A stretch of 64,000 nt of DNA from JAVVHH01 sp965199585 (GTDB lineage: Bacteria > Pseudomonadota > Alphaproteobacteria > Acetobacterales > Acetobacteraceae), in contig CBDASI010000002.1 of the NCBI GenBank assembly GCA_965199585.1, positions 868,001 through 932,000 on the forward strand, written 5' to 3'. Below are positions 50,225-58,582 of the stretch, in pieces. A program made the position numbers and the translations under genes. Position 1 is the stretch's first letter; each line of letters opens with the position of its first letter. Below the pieces are notes generated by a model that was not told the origin of the DNA, searched no databases, and saw only the letters and a program-made list of their open reading frames with translations.

Positions 50225-51095
50225 TGCGGCGCCCCATGAAGCGGAACTGCACCGCGGTAAGCACGATGACGGCGACCATCAGGATCACGGATTGCGCCGA
50301 GGACGAGCCGAGGTCGAGGTTGATCACGCCATCGCGGTACACCTTGACGATCAGCGTCTCGGTCGCCTTGCCGGGACCGCCGCCGGTCAGCGCCAAAATG
50401 GTCGAGAACGTCTCGAACGCGGCATAGACGACGTTGACCACGACGAGGAAGAAGACCGTCGGCGCGAGTAGCGGCAGCGTGATGGTGCGAAAGCGGTGCC
50501 AGCCGCGGGCTCCGTCGATGCGGGCAGCCTCGACAATGGCGCGCGGGATCGACTGCAGCCCGGCCAGGAAGAAGATGAAATTGTAGCTCACCTGCTTCCA
50601 CGCGCTGGCGAGCACCACCATCGCCATCGCCTGGGTGTCGTTCAGCTTGTAATCCCACTGGATTCCTGCCCGGTTCAGCAGCCGACCGAGCAGCCCGATC
50701 TGCGGGTGCAGCAGCAGGATCCACAGCACCGCGGCGATGGCCGGCGCCACGGCATAGGGCCAAATCAGCAGGGTGCGATAGACGGCGCGGCCCCGGATCT
50801 CGCGGTCGGCGAACACGGCATGGAACAGCGCCGCCGCCATCGAGAGCACGGCCACGGCGGCACAGAAGAACAGGGTGCGGCCCATGCTCTGGACGTACAG
50901 CGGGTCGGCGAACAACTCGGTGAAGTTCTCCAGGCCGACGAACTCGGTGCGGATGCCGAACGCGTCCTGTCGCTGGGTGCTGAACCAGATGGCCTGGCCG
51001 GCGGGCCAGAGGAAGAAGACCGCCGTGAGGGCCAGCTGCGGCGCCACCAGAAGCATTGGCAGCAGCCGGCCCGGAAAGATCGTGCGGCGGTCCAT
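50214..51095 (-). CDS. ugpA: Glycerol-3-phosphate ABC transporter, permease UgpA
   Basis: A 293-residue permease with six predicted helices. The EAA loop is AIVEAARIDGARGWHRFRTITLP. FETFSTILALTGGGPGKATETLIVKVYRDG is characteristic of UgpA/MalF-type sugar-phosphate permeases. ATG 51095 (MDRRTIFPGRLLPML) is preferred to an in-frame start at 51149, which would run back into ugpB. It follows ugpB by 7 bases. Confidence 0.92.
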   Translation of the reverse strand: MDRRTIFPGRLLPMLLVAPQLALTAVFFLWPAGQAIWFSTQRQDAFGIRTEFVGLENFTELFADPLYVQSMGRTLFFCAAVAVLSMAAALFHAVFADREIRGRAVYRTLLIWPYAVAPAIAAVLWILLLHPQIGLLGRLLNRAGIQWDYKLNDTQAMAMVVLASAWKQVSYNFIFFLAGLQSIPRAIVEAARIDGARGWHRFRTITLPLLAPTVFFLVVVNVVYAAFETFSTILALTGGGPGKATETLIVKVYRDGVINLDLGSSSAQSVILMVAVIVLTAVQFRFMGRRSAD

Positions 51096-51102
51096 CGAAG
51101 GT

Positions 51103-52434
51103 TCAGGCCTTGTTGGCTTTCTCGAACTCGCGCAGCACCTTGTTGCCACGGGTCACGGCGTTGTCGAGCGCTTGCTGGGCAGTCTGCTGGCCCTGGAACG
51201 CCTTTTCGACTTCCTCGTACTGGATGTTGCGCAGCTCGGCCATGCGGCCCAGGCGGAAGCCCTTGCTGTTGGGCGTCACGGTGCCGCGCTGCAACTGCTC
51301 GACCGGGAGGTCGGCACCCGGGTTGCTGGCGTAAAAGTCGCCCTGCTTGATCAGGTCGAAGCCGCTGGTGGTGACGGGGACGTAGCCAGTCGCCTGGCTC
51401 CAGCTGGCGGCCTGCTTCGGCTCGGACAGGAACTTGATGAACTCGGCGGTGCCCTTGTATTCGGCCGCGGCGCGGTTGGGCGCGGTCATGGCCCAGAGGC
51501 TGGCGCCGCCGATGACGGAATTGATCGGCGCGCTCTTAAGGGCCGGGTCGTAGGGCAGCATCGCCTCCCGCCACTTGAACTTGGCGTTCTTGGCGATCTC
51601 GCTGCGCGAGCCCGACGAGTTGAAGCTCATCGCAGCCTGGCCGGAGGAGAAGATCGGGTCCGGTGCGTTGTCGCGACCGCTGTATTTGAACAGGCCCTCC
51701 TTGGACATCGCGAGCAGCCGGTCGAGCTGGCCCACGAAGGCCGGCTTGTTGATCAGCAGCTCGGTGTTCAGCCCTTTGAAGCCGTTCTCCTCGGTCGCGT
51801 AGGGGAGGTCGTGGATGGCGGCGAACTGCTCGAACTGGATCCAGGAGAACCACGAGCTGGTCATCGGCATCGCCACGCCGGATTTCTTCAGCGCCTGGGC
51901 GGCCTTGCCGACATCGTCCCAGGTGGCGGGCGGCTTGGCCGGGTCGAGGCCGGCCTTCTCGAACGCGTCGGCGTCGATCCAGAACATGGCAGTGCTGGAG
52001 TTGAACGGCGCCGAGGCCAGGCGGCCATCGGGCAGGCTGTAGTAGCCGCGGACGGCGCCGATGTAGTTCGCCGGGTCGATGGTGACGCCGGTCTCCTGGG
52101 CCAACTGCCAGACCTGCTTGACGGCCGGGCCGGCGGCCAGCATCGAGCCGGTGCCGACTTCGAACATCTGCACCAGGTTCGGCGCCTGCCCGGCGCGCCA
52201 GGCGGCGATGGCGGCCGTCAGCGTCTCGGGATAGGTGCCCTTGAACACGGGCACGACTTCGTAGTCCGTCTGGCTCGCGTTGAACGCGGCGACCAGCTTG
52301 TTCACCTCGTCCCCGAGCGGGGAGTTCATGGCGTGCCAGAACACGATGCGGGTGCGTGCGCCCGGAACGGCTTGGGCGAAGACGGGCGTGGCGGCCAGCG
52401 CGGCGGCGCCAACGAGCAGAGTGCGGCGGAACAT
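51103..52434 (-). CDS. ugpB: Glycerol-3-phosphate ABC transporter, substrate-binding protein
   Basis: A 443-residue periplasmic binding protein. The signal peptide is MFRRTLLVGAAALAATPVFAQA. The UgpB family block FWHAMNSPLGDEVNKLVAAFNAS, then YEVVPVFKGTYPETLTAAIAAWRAG and PNLVQMFEVGTGSML is clear. It binds sn-glycerol-3-phosphate or glycerophosphodiesters. It is the first gene of ugpBAEC. The usual ugpQ phosphodiesterase is not in the operon. No pho box was recognised upstream. Confidence 0.94.
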   Translation of the reverse strand: MFRRTLLVGAAALAATPVFAQAVPGARTRIVFWHAMNSPLGDEVNKLVAAFNASQTDYEVVPVFKGTYPETLTAAIAAWRAGQAPNLVQMFEVGTGSMLAAGPAVKQVWQLAQETGVTIDPANYIGAVRGYYSLPDGRLASAPFNSSTAMFWIDADAFEKAGLDPAKPPATWDDVGKAAQALKKSGVAMPMTSSWFSWIQFEQFAAIHDLPYATEENGFKGLNTELLINKPAFVGQLDRLLAMSKEGLFKYSGRDNAPDPIFSSGQAAMSFNSSGSRSEIAKNAKFKWREAMLPYDPALKSAPINSVIGGASLWAMTAPNRAAAEYKGTAEFIKFLSEPKQAASWSQATGYVPVTTSGFDLIKQGDFYASNPGADLPVEQLQRGTVTPNSKGFRLGRMAELRNIQYEEVEKAFQGQQTAQQALDNAVTRGNKVLREFEKANKA

Positions 52435-52521
52435 GGCGGTTCTCCCAGACGGTCGCCGCGCCTTAACGGCGTCGTGTTACAGCCACGTTGCAGATTTATG
52501 ACGCAGCGGTGAACCCCCTTT

Positions 52522-52725
52522 CTATCGGCGATGCACCGACCACAGCATCAACCAGCGCACCGGCAGCACCCAGATCAGCCCGGCGACCCCCCAATAGACC
52601 GCCTCGACCGGCCACCACAGCCGCGGCAGGTAGTCCGGCAGCACCACCACGACGACGATGTAGACGAACACGAAGACCAGGGCGGCCAAGGTGGCGATCG
52701 GGGTTCTGGACATGGTCTTGGACAT
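52522..52725 (-). CDS. DUF2842 small membrane protein
   Basis: A 67-residue protein with two membrane helices (about 10-30 and 40-58). PIATLAALVFVFVYIVVVVV, LPDYLPRLWWPVEAVYW, then GLIWVLPVRWLMLW match DUF2842, a family seen in Alphaproteobacteria. Its function is unknown. A second in-frame ATG at 52713 is an alternative start. It is divergent from apt with 71 bases between. Confidence 0.8.
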   Translation of the reverse strand: MSKTMSRTPIATLAALVFVFVYIVVVVVLPDYLPRLWWPVEAVYWGVAGLIWVLPVRWLMLWSVHRR

Positions 52726-52796
52726 ACTGGGGCGGCGCCTCGGTTGCCGCCTCGGCCACGGCGCGATAGAGCGGCGGCATCTTCGAGGCGGTAGTG

Positions 52797-53312
52797 ATGA
52801 ATTTGAAGGACCATATCCGGGGTATCCCGGATTTCCCCAAGCCCGGTATCCTCTTCTACGACATCTCGACCCTGCTGCGGCATCCGCAAGCCTGGCACAC
52901 GGCGGTGGACCGCATGGCCGAGATGGTCGGGCGGCATCAGCCGACGCTTCTGGCCGGCATCGAGTCGCGCGGCTTCCTGCTGGCGGCACCGTTGGCGATG
53001 CGGCTGAACTGCGGCTTCGTCATGCTGCGCAAGCGCGGCAAGCTGCCGGGCGAGGTCATCGGGCTGGATTACGCGCTGGAATACGGCATGGACCGCATCG
53101 AGATCCAGGCGGACGCGGTGGCCGAAGGCGAGCGGGTCGTGCTGCTGGACGATCTGCTGGCAACGGGCGGCACCATGCGCGCCGGGATCGACCTGCTGCG
53201 CCATGTCGGCGCCGACGTGCAGGCGTCGGCCGCGCTGATCGAGCTGTCGTTCCTCGGCGGCCGGGCGCGGCTGGACCTGCCGTTCGAGTCGCTCGTCGCA
53301 TACGATTCCTGA
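52797..53312 (+). CDS. apt: Adenine phosphoribosyltransferase
   Basis: A 171-residue PRTase. IRGIPDFPKPGILFYDISTLL opens the protein, LAGIESRGFLLAAPLA follows, and the PRPP-binding loop is VVLLDDLLATGGTMRAGIDLL (about 114-134). It converts adenine and PRPP to AMP. A GTG at 52794 directly before the ATG is an alternative start. Confidence 0.95.
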   Translation: MNLKDHIRGIPDFPKPGILFYDISTLLRHPQAWHTAVDRMAEMVGRHQPTLLAGIESRGFLLAAPLAMRLNCGFVMLRKRGKLPGEVIGLDYALEYGMDRIEIQADAVAEGERVVLLDDLLATGGTMRAGIDLLRHVGADVQASAALIELSFLGGRARLDLPFESLVAYDS

Positions 53313-53360
53313 CCGCCGCGGTGCTATAGCGGCAGCAAGAATGCAGACGGGAGGACCGCG

Positions 53361-54350
53361 ATGAGGCGAGCGATGACGCGTCGGCAGGCGATGGCGGGCG
53401 CCGCGCTGTCTGCCGGCCTGGGGCTCGGCGCCGCGCGCGCCGCCGGGTCGAGCTTGCCGGCCACGCCGTCGCTGTTGGTCGCGGGCCCCGCCGGCGGCCT
53501 GGCCGACCAGTGGGCGTCGCTGATCGCGGGGCCGTTGGGCGCGGCACTGCACGGGGCGGGCGGGCCGCCGCTGCCGCGCGACACCGTCGGTGGCGCCGAC
53601 GGCGTCACCGGGATCAACCAGTTCCAGGCCCGCACCGCCCCCGACGGATCGACCGCGCTGCTGCTGCCGGGCGCCGCGCTGATGGCCTGGCTGGTGGGCG
53701 ACACCAGGGTGCGGTTCGACGTCGGCAACTGGGCGCCGCTCTGGGGCGCCACGACCGGCGCCATCCTGGCGACCCGCGTGCCGTTGATCCCCGGCCAGAG
53801 CCTGCGCGTGTCGGTCTCGGGCATCGGCGAGCCCGGGCTGGAGGCGCTGCTGGCGCTCGACCTGATGGGTATCGACCCGGTGCCGGTGATCGGCGCCGGC
53901 CAAAGCCAAGTCGACGCCGTCTACCTGCGCGGTGCCGCGGCACGCGACCCGATGGCCGCCCCCGGCTTCGCCTCCGCCTTCAGCTTCGCCGGGCGCTCCG
54001 GCCGGGATCCGGACTTCCCCGACCTGCCGCCGGCCACCGAGCTGTTCATGCCGGCGCAGGCCGCCAACCGGCAGGCGGTCGCGGTGTTCCAGGCCGTGTC
54101 GGCCGCCGCCGCGGTCGAGGTCGCGCTGGTGATGCCGGCGGTGGTGCCGGCGGCCATGCTGGCCTGGTGGCGGCAAGGCTGCGCACAGATGGACGACGCC
54201 GCTGCCGTGCGCACCGCCGTGGCGGGCGCGTCGGCGCGGCAAGAGGCCGGACAGATTGCGACCGATCTCTCCCGCGTCGCGCTCGACGGCCCCGCGCTGC
54301 TATCGTTGCGGACGCGGTTAGCCGAGCGCTTTCACTGGCGCCCCAGCTAG
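53361..54350 (+). CDS. TctC/Bug-like solute-binding protein, divergent
   Basis: A 329-residue exported protein. It has a Tat-like signal (MTRRQAMAGAALSAGLGLGAARA, twin Arg at about 7-8). The mature part has LLVAGPAGGLADQWASLIAGPLGAAL and TAPDGSTALLLPGAALMAWL, which follow the order of the Bug/TctC fold (GG..D at the start and PDG in the ligand loop). Identity is weak and the ligand is unknown. No TctAB membrane genes are near. GGAGG precedes the ATG. Confidence 0.6.
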   Translation: MRRAMTRRQAMAGAALSAGLGLGAARAAGSSLPATPSLLVAGPAGGLADQWASLIAGPLGAALHGAGGPPLPRDTVGGADGVTGINQFQARTAPDGSTALLLPGAALMAWLVGDTRVRFDVGNWAPLWGATTGAILATRVPLIPGQSLRVSVSGIGEPGLEALLALDLMGIDPVPVIGAGQSQVDAVYLRGAAARDPMAAPGFASAFSFAGRSGRDPDFPDLPPATELFMPAQAANRQAVAVFQAVSAAAAVEVALVMPAVVPAAMLAWWRQGCAQMDDAAAVRTAVAGASARQEAGQIATDLSRVALDGPALLSLRTRLAERFHWRPS

Positions 54351-54398
54351 CACATTGCCGCCGCCGCCTCATCTAAGCCGAGACATCAGCGGCGTTCC

Positions 54399-55151
54399 AT
54401 GCAGTCTCACACCACGATCTTCTTCCTTCATTTCCTCGGCGGCAGCGGCCGCTCCTGGGCGCCGGTCATCGCGCATCTCGACGAGGGCATCCGGCCTATC
54501 ACCATCGATCTCCCCGGTTTCGGCGATGCGGCGGCCACGCCGGGGTCGAGCGTGGCCGAGATGGCGGCGCATGTGGGCGAGCGCATCCGTGTTGCCGGGC
54601 CGCAATCCTGGCTGCTGGTCGGGCACAGCATGGGCGCCAAGGTCGCCTGCGTGCTGGCGCGCCAGAGCGAGGACGGAGACGCCGGGCTGGAGGGGTTGGC
54701 CGGGCTGGTGCTGGTCGCCGGCTCCCCCCCGTCGCCTGAGCCCATGGACGACGACAAGCGCCAGGAGATGCTGGGCTGGTTCGAGGGCGACCCGGCCGCC
54801 CGCCGCGCCGAGGCGGCGAGCTTCATCGAGGCCAACGTGAGCCAGACGCTGCCGCCGGCGCTCGAAGCCATCGCGGTAGAAGACGTGATGCGGCTGGACC
54901 CGGCACGCTGGCGCGCCTGGCTGCGCGCCGGCAGCAACGAGGATTGGGCCGAGCGGGTGGGCGTGCTGCGCACGCCGGCGTCGATCCTGGCGGGAGCGGA
55001 CGATCCGTGCCTCGGGCCGGAGGCGCAGGCCACGCTGATGGCGCCGCATTTCACCGAGGCGCGACTGATGACGCTGCCCAACGCCAAGCATCTGCTGCCG
55101 ATGGAGTGCGCCGAAGCGGTCGCGTCGGCGATCCAGGAGCGCCTATCTTGA
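54399..55151 (+). CDS. Alpha/beta hydrolase
   Basis: A 250-residue alpha/beta-hydrolase-fold enzyme. It has the oxyanion region FFLHFLGGSGRSWAPVIAHL, the nucleophile elbow VGHSMGAKVA (Ser about 77), an acidic residue in SILAGADDPCLGPEA and His in NAKHLLPMEC. The substrate is unknown. The stop overlaps the TTG start of the subunit-3 gene (TTGA), making an operon with the GMC oxidoreductase. Confidence 0.9.
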   Translation: MQSHTTIFFLHFLGGSGRSWAPVIAHLDEGIRPITIDLPGFGDAAATPGSSVAEMAAHVGERIRVAGPQSWLLVGHSMGAKVACVLARQSEDGDAGLEGLAGLVLVAGSPPSPEPMDDDKRQEMLGWFEGDPAARRAEAASFIEANVSQTLPPALEAIAVEDVMRLDPARWRAWLRAGSNEDWAERVGVLRTPASILAGADDPCLGPEAQATLMAPHFTEARLMTLPNAKHLLPMECAEAVASAIQERLS

Positions 55152-55702
55152 ACGAGGACTATGCAGCGCTGATTCGGTCCGACCGTGTCAGTGCCAAGAC
55201 GCGGGAAGCGTTGCTCGAACGCGCCGAGCCCGATGCCGCCGACTACGCGCCACAGGCGATGAATGCCGCCGCATACGCGACCCTGCAGGCCGTGCTCTCC
55301 CGCGTCCTGCCGCAGCAGCGGGTCGACTTGGCGCAGCGGATCGACAAGGCGCTGGCCGCAGGCGAGACCGATGGCTGGCGGTTTGCCGTGTTACCCGCCG
55401 ACAAGCCAGCGTTCGGCGAGAGCCTGGCGGCGTTGGCCGGGTTCGCCGACCGGGCCGCGGCCGCGCAGGATGCGGAGCTCGAGGCCATCGCCGACGGCGC
55501 CCGGGGCGAGCCGTTGCAGCGCTGGTTCGAGGATCTGCGCGGGCAGGCGACCATGATCTACGTGTCGCACCCATCGACCTTCGCGCGCATGGGCTATAGC
55601 GGCATCGCCTATGGCGGCGATGAGAAATGGCGCCCGGGGTTCCACGCCATCGCGGCGAACGAGCGGGAAGACTGGGAACCGGTGCCGGAGATTGCGCCAT
55701 GA
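55148..55702 (+). CDS. Gluconate 2-dehydrogenase subunit 3 family protein
   Basis: A 184-residue small subunit of the GMC-linked membrane dehydrogenase type. The central MNAAAYATLQAVLSRVLPQQ and the C-terminal TFARMGYSGIAYGGDEKWRPGFHAIA fit the family. Members normally carry a Tat signal and take the flavin subunit with them to the periplasm; here the N-terminus (M)NEDYAALIRSDRVS has no signal, so the complex may be cytoplasmic. It starts with TTG at 55148, overlapping the hydrolase stop. Confidence 0.8.
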   Translation: MNEDYAALIRSDRVSAKTREALLERAEPDAADYAPQAMNAAAYATLQAVLSRVLPQQRVDLAQRIDKALAAGETDGWRFAVLPADKPAFGESLAALAGFADRAAAAQDAELEAIADGARGEPLQRWFEDLRGQATMIYVSHPSTFARMGYSGIAYGGDEKWRPGFHAIAANEREDWEPVPEIAP

Positions 55703-57246
55703 AGCTCGACGGCATGAGGCGGTACGCGACGTCGGAAATCGTCGACGCCGTCGTGGTCGGCACCGGCGCCGGCGGGTCGCCGTTGCTGATGAAGCTGGCG
55801 CAGGCCGGGTTGCGCGTCGTCGCGCTCGAGGCCGGCCGGAACTGGGACCCGGCCGATTTCCCCGCCGACGAGGTCGCCGGCGCGAAGATCTACTGGCGCG
55901 ACGAGCGGCTGAGCGGCGGCGGGACCCCCGAGGCGTTCGGCGGCAACAACAGCGGCACCGGCGTCGGTGGCTCGATGCTGCACTGGGGCGCGTTCTGCCC
56001 ACGGCCGGACCCGCGCGACCTCAAGCTGCGCAGCACGACCGGGTCGGGCGTGGACTGGCCGATCGAGCATGCCGAGCTGGTGCCCTACCTCGAACAGGTC
56101 GAGGCGTTCATCGGCGTCTCCGGGCCGTCGCAGTATCCGTGGGACCCTGGCCGGCACTACGCCTATCCGCCGGTAACGCTGAACGCGCCGGCCTATGCGA
56201 TGCAGCTCGGTTGCGCCTCGCTCGGCATCAGGACCGCCACCTGCCCCGCCGCCGTGCTCACCCGCGACGTCGTCGGCCCCGCCGGCGACCGGCAGCGCTG
56301 CATCAATTGCGGGCATTGCCACCAGGGCTGCCGCACTGGCGCCAAGACCAGCATGGACGTGACCTACCTTCCAATGGCGGTCGCGGCCGGGGCGGAGATC
56401 CGCGCCGAATGTTTCGTGCACGGCATCGAGCGGGACGCTGCGGGCCGGGTCACGGCGGTGGTGTATCGCGACGCGGATGGGGTGGATCACAAGCAGCGCT
56501 GCGCCGCGCTGGTCCTCGCCGCCGGCGCGGTCGAGACGCCGCGGCTGATGCTGCACACCGATGTCGGCAACGCCAGCGGCCAGGTCGGGCGCAACTACCT
56601 GGCGCACGTGGCGACCCAGGTGTGGGGCACGTTCGAGGCGGAGATGCGCTGCAACAAGGGTTATCCCTCGTCGCTGATCACCGAGGACATGATCCGGCCG
56701 GCCGACGCGGATTTCGCCGGCGGCTACCTGGTGCAGAGCCTGGGCGTGCTGCCGGTGACCTGGGCCAACCAGGTCGCCCGTGTACGGCCGATGTGGGGCC
56801 AGAAGCTGATCGACTACATCGACGGCTACAACCACGTCGCCGGGATCGGCATCAACGGCGACTGCCTGCCGTCGGACGACAATCTGCTGACGCTGTCGGA
56901 CGAGGTGGACGCGACCGGCGTGCCGAAGCCGCGCATCGATTTCAGCTACGGCGCCAATGAGAAGGCGATGGATGCCCACGCGGTGCGCATGATGAAGGCC
57001 GTGTGGCAGGCGGCGGGCGCGACCGACATCTGGGCCTGCGCGCGGGTGGCGCACACGATCGGCACCTGCCGCATGGGCACCGATCCCGACAGCGCCGTGG
57101 TCGACCCGGTCGGACGCAGCCACGACGTGCCGAACCTGTGGATCTGCGACAACTCGGTGTTCCCGAGCGCCCTGCCCGCCAACCCGGCGCTGACGATCAT
57201 GGCGCTCAGCCTACGCACCGCCGAGGCGATACTCGCGGGACGATGA
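55699..57246 (+). CDS. GMC family oxidoreductase (FAD), with a Cys-cluster motif
   Basis: A 515-residue flavoprotein. The FAD motif is VDAVVVGTGAGGSPLLMKLA (about 15-34), then LEAGRNW. GGNNSGTGVGGSMLHWGAF is the GMC signature-1 region. RCINCGHCHQGCRTGAKTS (about 201-219) has four closely spaced Cys, as in dehydrogenases of this class that bind a 3Fe-4S cluster. The active-site His is in ARVAHTIGTCRMG and the terminal NPALTIMALSLR is normal. It oxidises an alcohol or sugar of unknown identity. ATG 55699 overlaps the subunit-3 stop (ATGA). No cytochrome c subunit follows. Confidence 0.92.
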   Translation: MKLDGMRRYATSEIVDAVVVGTGAGGSPLLMKLAQAGLRVVALEAGRNWDPADFPADEVAGAKIYWRDERLSGGGTPEAFGGNNSGTGVGGSMLHWGAFCPRPDPRDLKLRSTTGSGVDWPIEHAELVPYLEQVEAFIGVSGPSQYPWDPGRHYAYPPVTLNAPAYAMQLGCASLGIRTATCPAAVLTRDVVGPAGDRQRCINCGHCHQGCRTGAKTSMDVTYLPMAVAAGAEIRAECFVHGIERDAAGRVTAVVYRDADGVDHKQRCAALVLAAGAVETPRLMLHTDVGNASGQVGRNYLAHVATQVWGTFEAEMRCNKGYPSSLITEDMIRPADADFAGGYLVQSLGVLPVTWANQVARVRPMWGQKLIDYIDGYNHVAGIGINGDCLPSDDNLLTLSDEVDATGVPKPRIDFSYGANEKAMDAHAVRMMKAVWQAAGATDIWACARVAHTIGTCRMGTDPDSAVVDPVGRSHDVPNLWICDNSVFPSALPANPALTIMALSLRTAEAILAGR

Positions 57247-57339
57247 GATAACTCGGCGAACTTGCTCCGCGGCCGGGTCTCTCCTATAGACCCGGTCTTC
57301 GCTGCCGGTCGGTATCGGCGGCCATTACAGGAATATCCG

Positions 57340-57570
57340 ATGAAGCCCGGCATCCACCCCGAATATCATGAAATCAACATCATCATGACGGACGGCACGA
57401 CGTTCAAGACGATGTCGTGCGCCGGCAAGGCGGGCGATACCATGCGTCTGGACATCGACCCGAAGTCGCACCCGGCCTGGACCGGCGTGCAGCGGATCAT
57501 GGACACCGGCGGCCAGGTGGCGAAGTTCAACCGGAAGTTCGCCGGCATCGGCCTGCGCAAGGAGCCGTAA
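57340..57570 (+). CDS. rpmE: 50S ribosomal protein L31
   Basis: A 76-residue L31. MKPGIHPEYHEINIIMTDGT is the family start and LDIDPKSHPAWTG with AKFNRKFAGIGLR the end. The zinc-binding Cys of type-A L31 in other bacteria are not present as pairs, so it is of the zinc-independent form common in Alphaproteobacteria. ATG 57340 is the family start; an upstream in-frame start at 57262 lies in unrelated sequence. A strong terminator follows. Confidence 0.96.
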   Translation: MKPGIHPEYHEINIIMTDGTTFKTMSCAGKAGDTMRLDIDPKSHPAWTGVQRIMDTGGQVAKFNRKFAGIGLRKEP

Positions 57571-57598
57571 GCGGCTTCGACGTCCGCGAAAAAATTTA

Positions 57599-57631
57599 GG
57601 CCGCCTCTTGAAGCAAGAGGCGGCCTTTTTT
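57599..57631 (+). terminator. Intrinsic terminator of rpmE
   Basis: A perfect 12-bp stem (GGCCGCCTCTTG 57599-57610, CAAGAGGCGGCC 57614-57625) with a 3-base loop AAG is followed by six T. A-rich sequence before the stem (AAAAAATTTA) could make it act in both directions. The left arm also contains the -35 of the heat-shock promoter. Confidence 0.95.
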
Positions 57632-57638
57632 ATGTTTG
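57607..57638 (+). promoter_or_regulatory. RpoH (sigma-32) type promoter for hsp20, inside the rpmE terminator
   Basis: CTTG (57607-57610) is 18 bases from TTTATGTTTG (57629-57638). The alphaproteobacterial RpoH consensus is CTTG-N17/18-CYTATNTNNG; only the first C of the -10 box differs. The -35 lies in the left arm of the rpmE terminator stem and the -10 begins in its T-run. A start near 57644 would give a leader of about 90 bases, beginning exactly at the first of three hairpins. Confidence 0.6.
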
Positions 57639-57644
57639 GTCATG

Positions 57645-57736
57645 TCGAGGTGCCCGATCCGGGGCTTCGATGACTGACCCGGCCGGCCCTTATGGGCGGC
57701 CATGCTTCGACCTTGCTCACTTGGAGGTTTTCTATG
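57645..57736 (+). promoter_or_regulatory. ROSE-like RNA thermometer upstream of hsp20
   Basis: Three hairpins fill the leader. H1 has TCGA/TCGA and GCCC/GGGC arms (57645-57670). H2 is GGCC-G-GCCC with GGGC-GGCC (57681-57701). H3 pairs ACCTTGCT (57710-57717) with the ribosome site in TTGGAGGT (57721-57728), leaving a bulged G. The TTGCT facing the Shine-Dalgarno with a bulged G is the known ROSE signature. ROSE elements block translation of small heat-shock mRNAs at low temperature and open on warming. Confidence 0.65.
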
Positions 57737-58222
57737 TCGACTCTCGACTTCTCGCCACTGTTCCGTACCGCCATCGGCTTCGACCGTATGGCCCGCCTGG
57801 CCAGAACGGCCCATGATGCGGCCACCACGCAGAGTGGCGCCCAGACCTATCCCCCCTACAATATCGAGCGCACTGGCGAAGACAGTTATCGCCTGACGAT
57901 GGCCGTCGCCGGCTTCAGTGAGGAGGACCTGGACCTGGTCGTCCGCGAGAACACCCTCTTCATCACTGGGCGTGTCAAAGCGGAAGAGAACAAGTCCGAA
58001 CTTCTGTATCGCGGCATTGCCGGCCGGGCGTTCGAGCGTCGCTTCGTCCTCGCCGACCATATCGTCGTCGATGACGCGTCGTTGCGGAACGGCCTGCTCC
58101 ATGTCGGCCTCAAGCGCGTCGTGCCCGAGGCCCTCAAGCCACGCCGCATCGCCATCGGCAGCGTGCCGACCGGCAAGCCGGCCATCGCGAACGATCAGGC
58201 CGAGGCCGTTCAGGCCGCGTAA
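57734..58222 (+). CDS. Small heat-shock protein, Hsp20 family
   Basis: A 162-residue IbpA-type chaperone. It begins MSTLDFSPLFRTAIGFDRMA, as alphaproteobacterial class-A Hsp20 do. The alpha-crystallin domain (about 37-127) has YPPYNIERTGEDSYRLTMAV and the terminal AGRAFERRFVLADHI, then LRNGLLHVGLKR. The C-terminal IXI-like motif appears as RRIAIGS. It holds unfolded proteins for refolding. ATG 57734 follows GGAGG by six bases, and that site is paired in the ROSE-like hairpin. Regulation by RpoH and by RNA melting is inferred. Confidence 0.93.
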   Translation: MSTLDFSPLFRTAIGFDRMARLARTAHDAATTQSGAQTYPPYNIERTGEDSYRLTMAVAGFSEEDLDLVVRENTLFITGRVKAEENKSELLYRGIAGRAFERRFVLADHIVVDDASLRNGLLHVGLKRVVPEALKPRRIAIGSVPTGKPAIANDQAEAVQAA

Positions 58223-58235
58223 CTGCCAATCGGAG

Positions 58236-58260
58236 GGGGCCGGCTCGACCGGCCCCTTCT
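58236..58260 (+). terminator. Terminator of hsp20
   Basis: An 8-bp stem (GGGGCCGG 58236-58243, CCGGCCCC 58249-58256) with loop CTCGA is followed by TTCT. It sits between hsp20 and the convergent DUF1192 gene. Confidence 0.6.
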
Positions 58261-58444
58261 AGCCGAAGTCGAACAGATCATCCGCCGCACTCCGATGGGT
58301 CTGCTTGCCGGCAATGAAGGTTTCGGCCCGCGCGATCTCGGCGCGCAGCCCGGCGACATATCGCTCCAACTCGTCGACACCCATCCGTTCCAGCGGGACC
58401 GGCGCCGGACCGATCGTCGGTTCATCCTCGTTCATCGCCATCAT
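58259..58444 (-). CDS. DUF1192 family small protein
   Basis: A 61-residue coiled-coil protein. GVDELERYVAGLRAEIARAE, then TFIAGKQTHRSAADDLF is the DUF1192 pattern. The family is widespread in Alphaproteobacteria and of unknown function. The start is ATG 58444 or the next in-frame ATG at 58441. It is divergent from the TrcR-like gene by 138 bases with no further gene. Confidence 0.8.
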   Translation of the reverse strand: MMAMNEDEPTIGPAPVPLERMGVDELERYVAGLRAEIARAETFIAGKQTHRSAADDLFDFG

Positions 58445-58582
58445 GCACCACTCACGTTTGATACGGCATAGCAGGGTTCTCGGGCTTGACCGGCACGGCG
58501 GCACAGCCCCATATCCGATTTTCCACGAAATTGAACCGCCGACACGGCCTTTCCCCGTTGCCGGTGAAGGACAGCGTACCTC

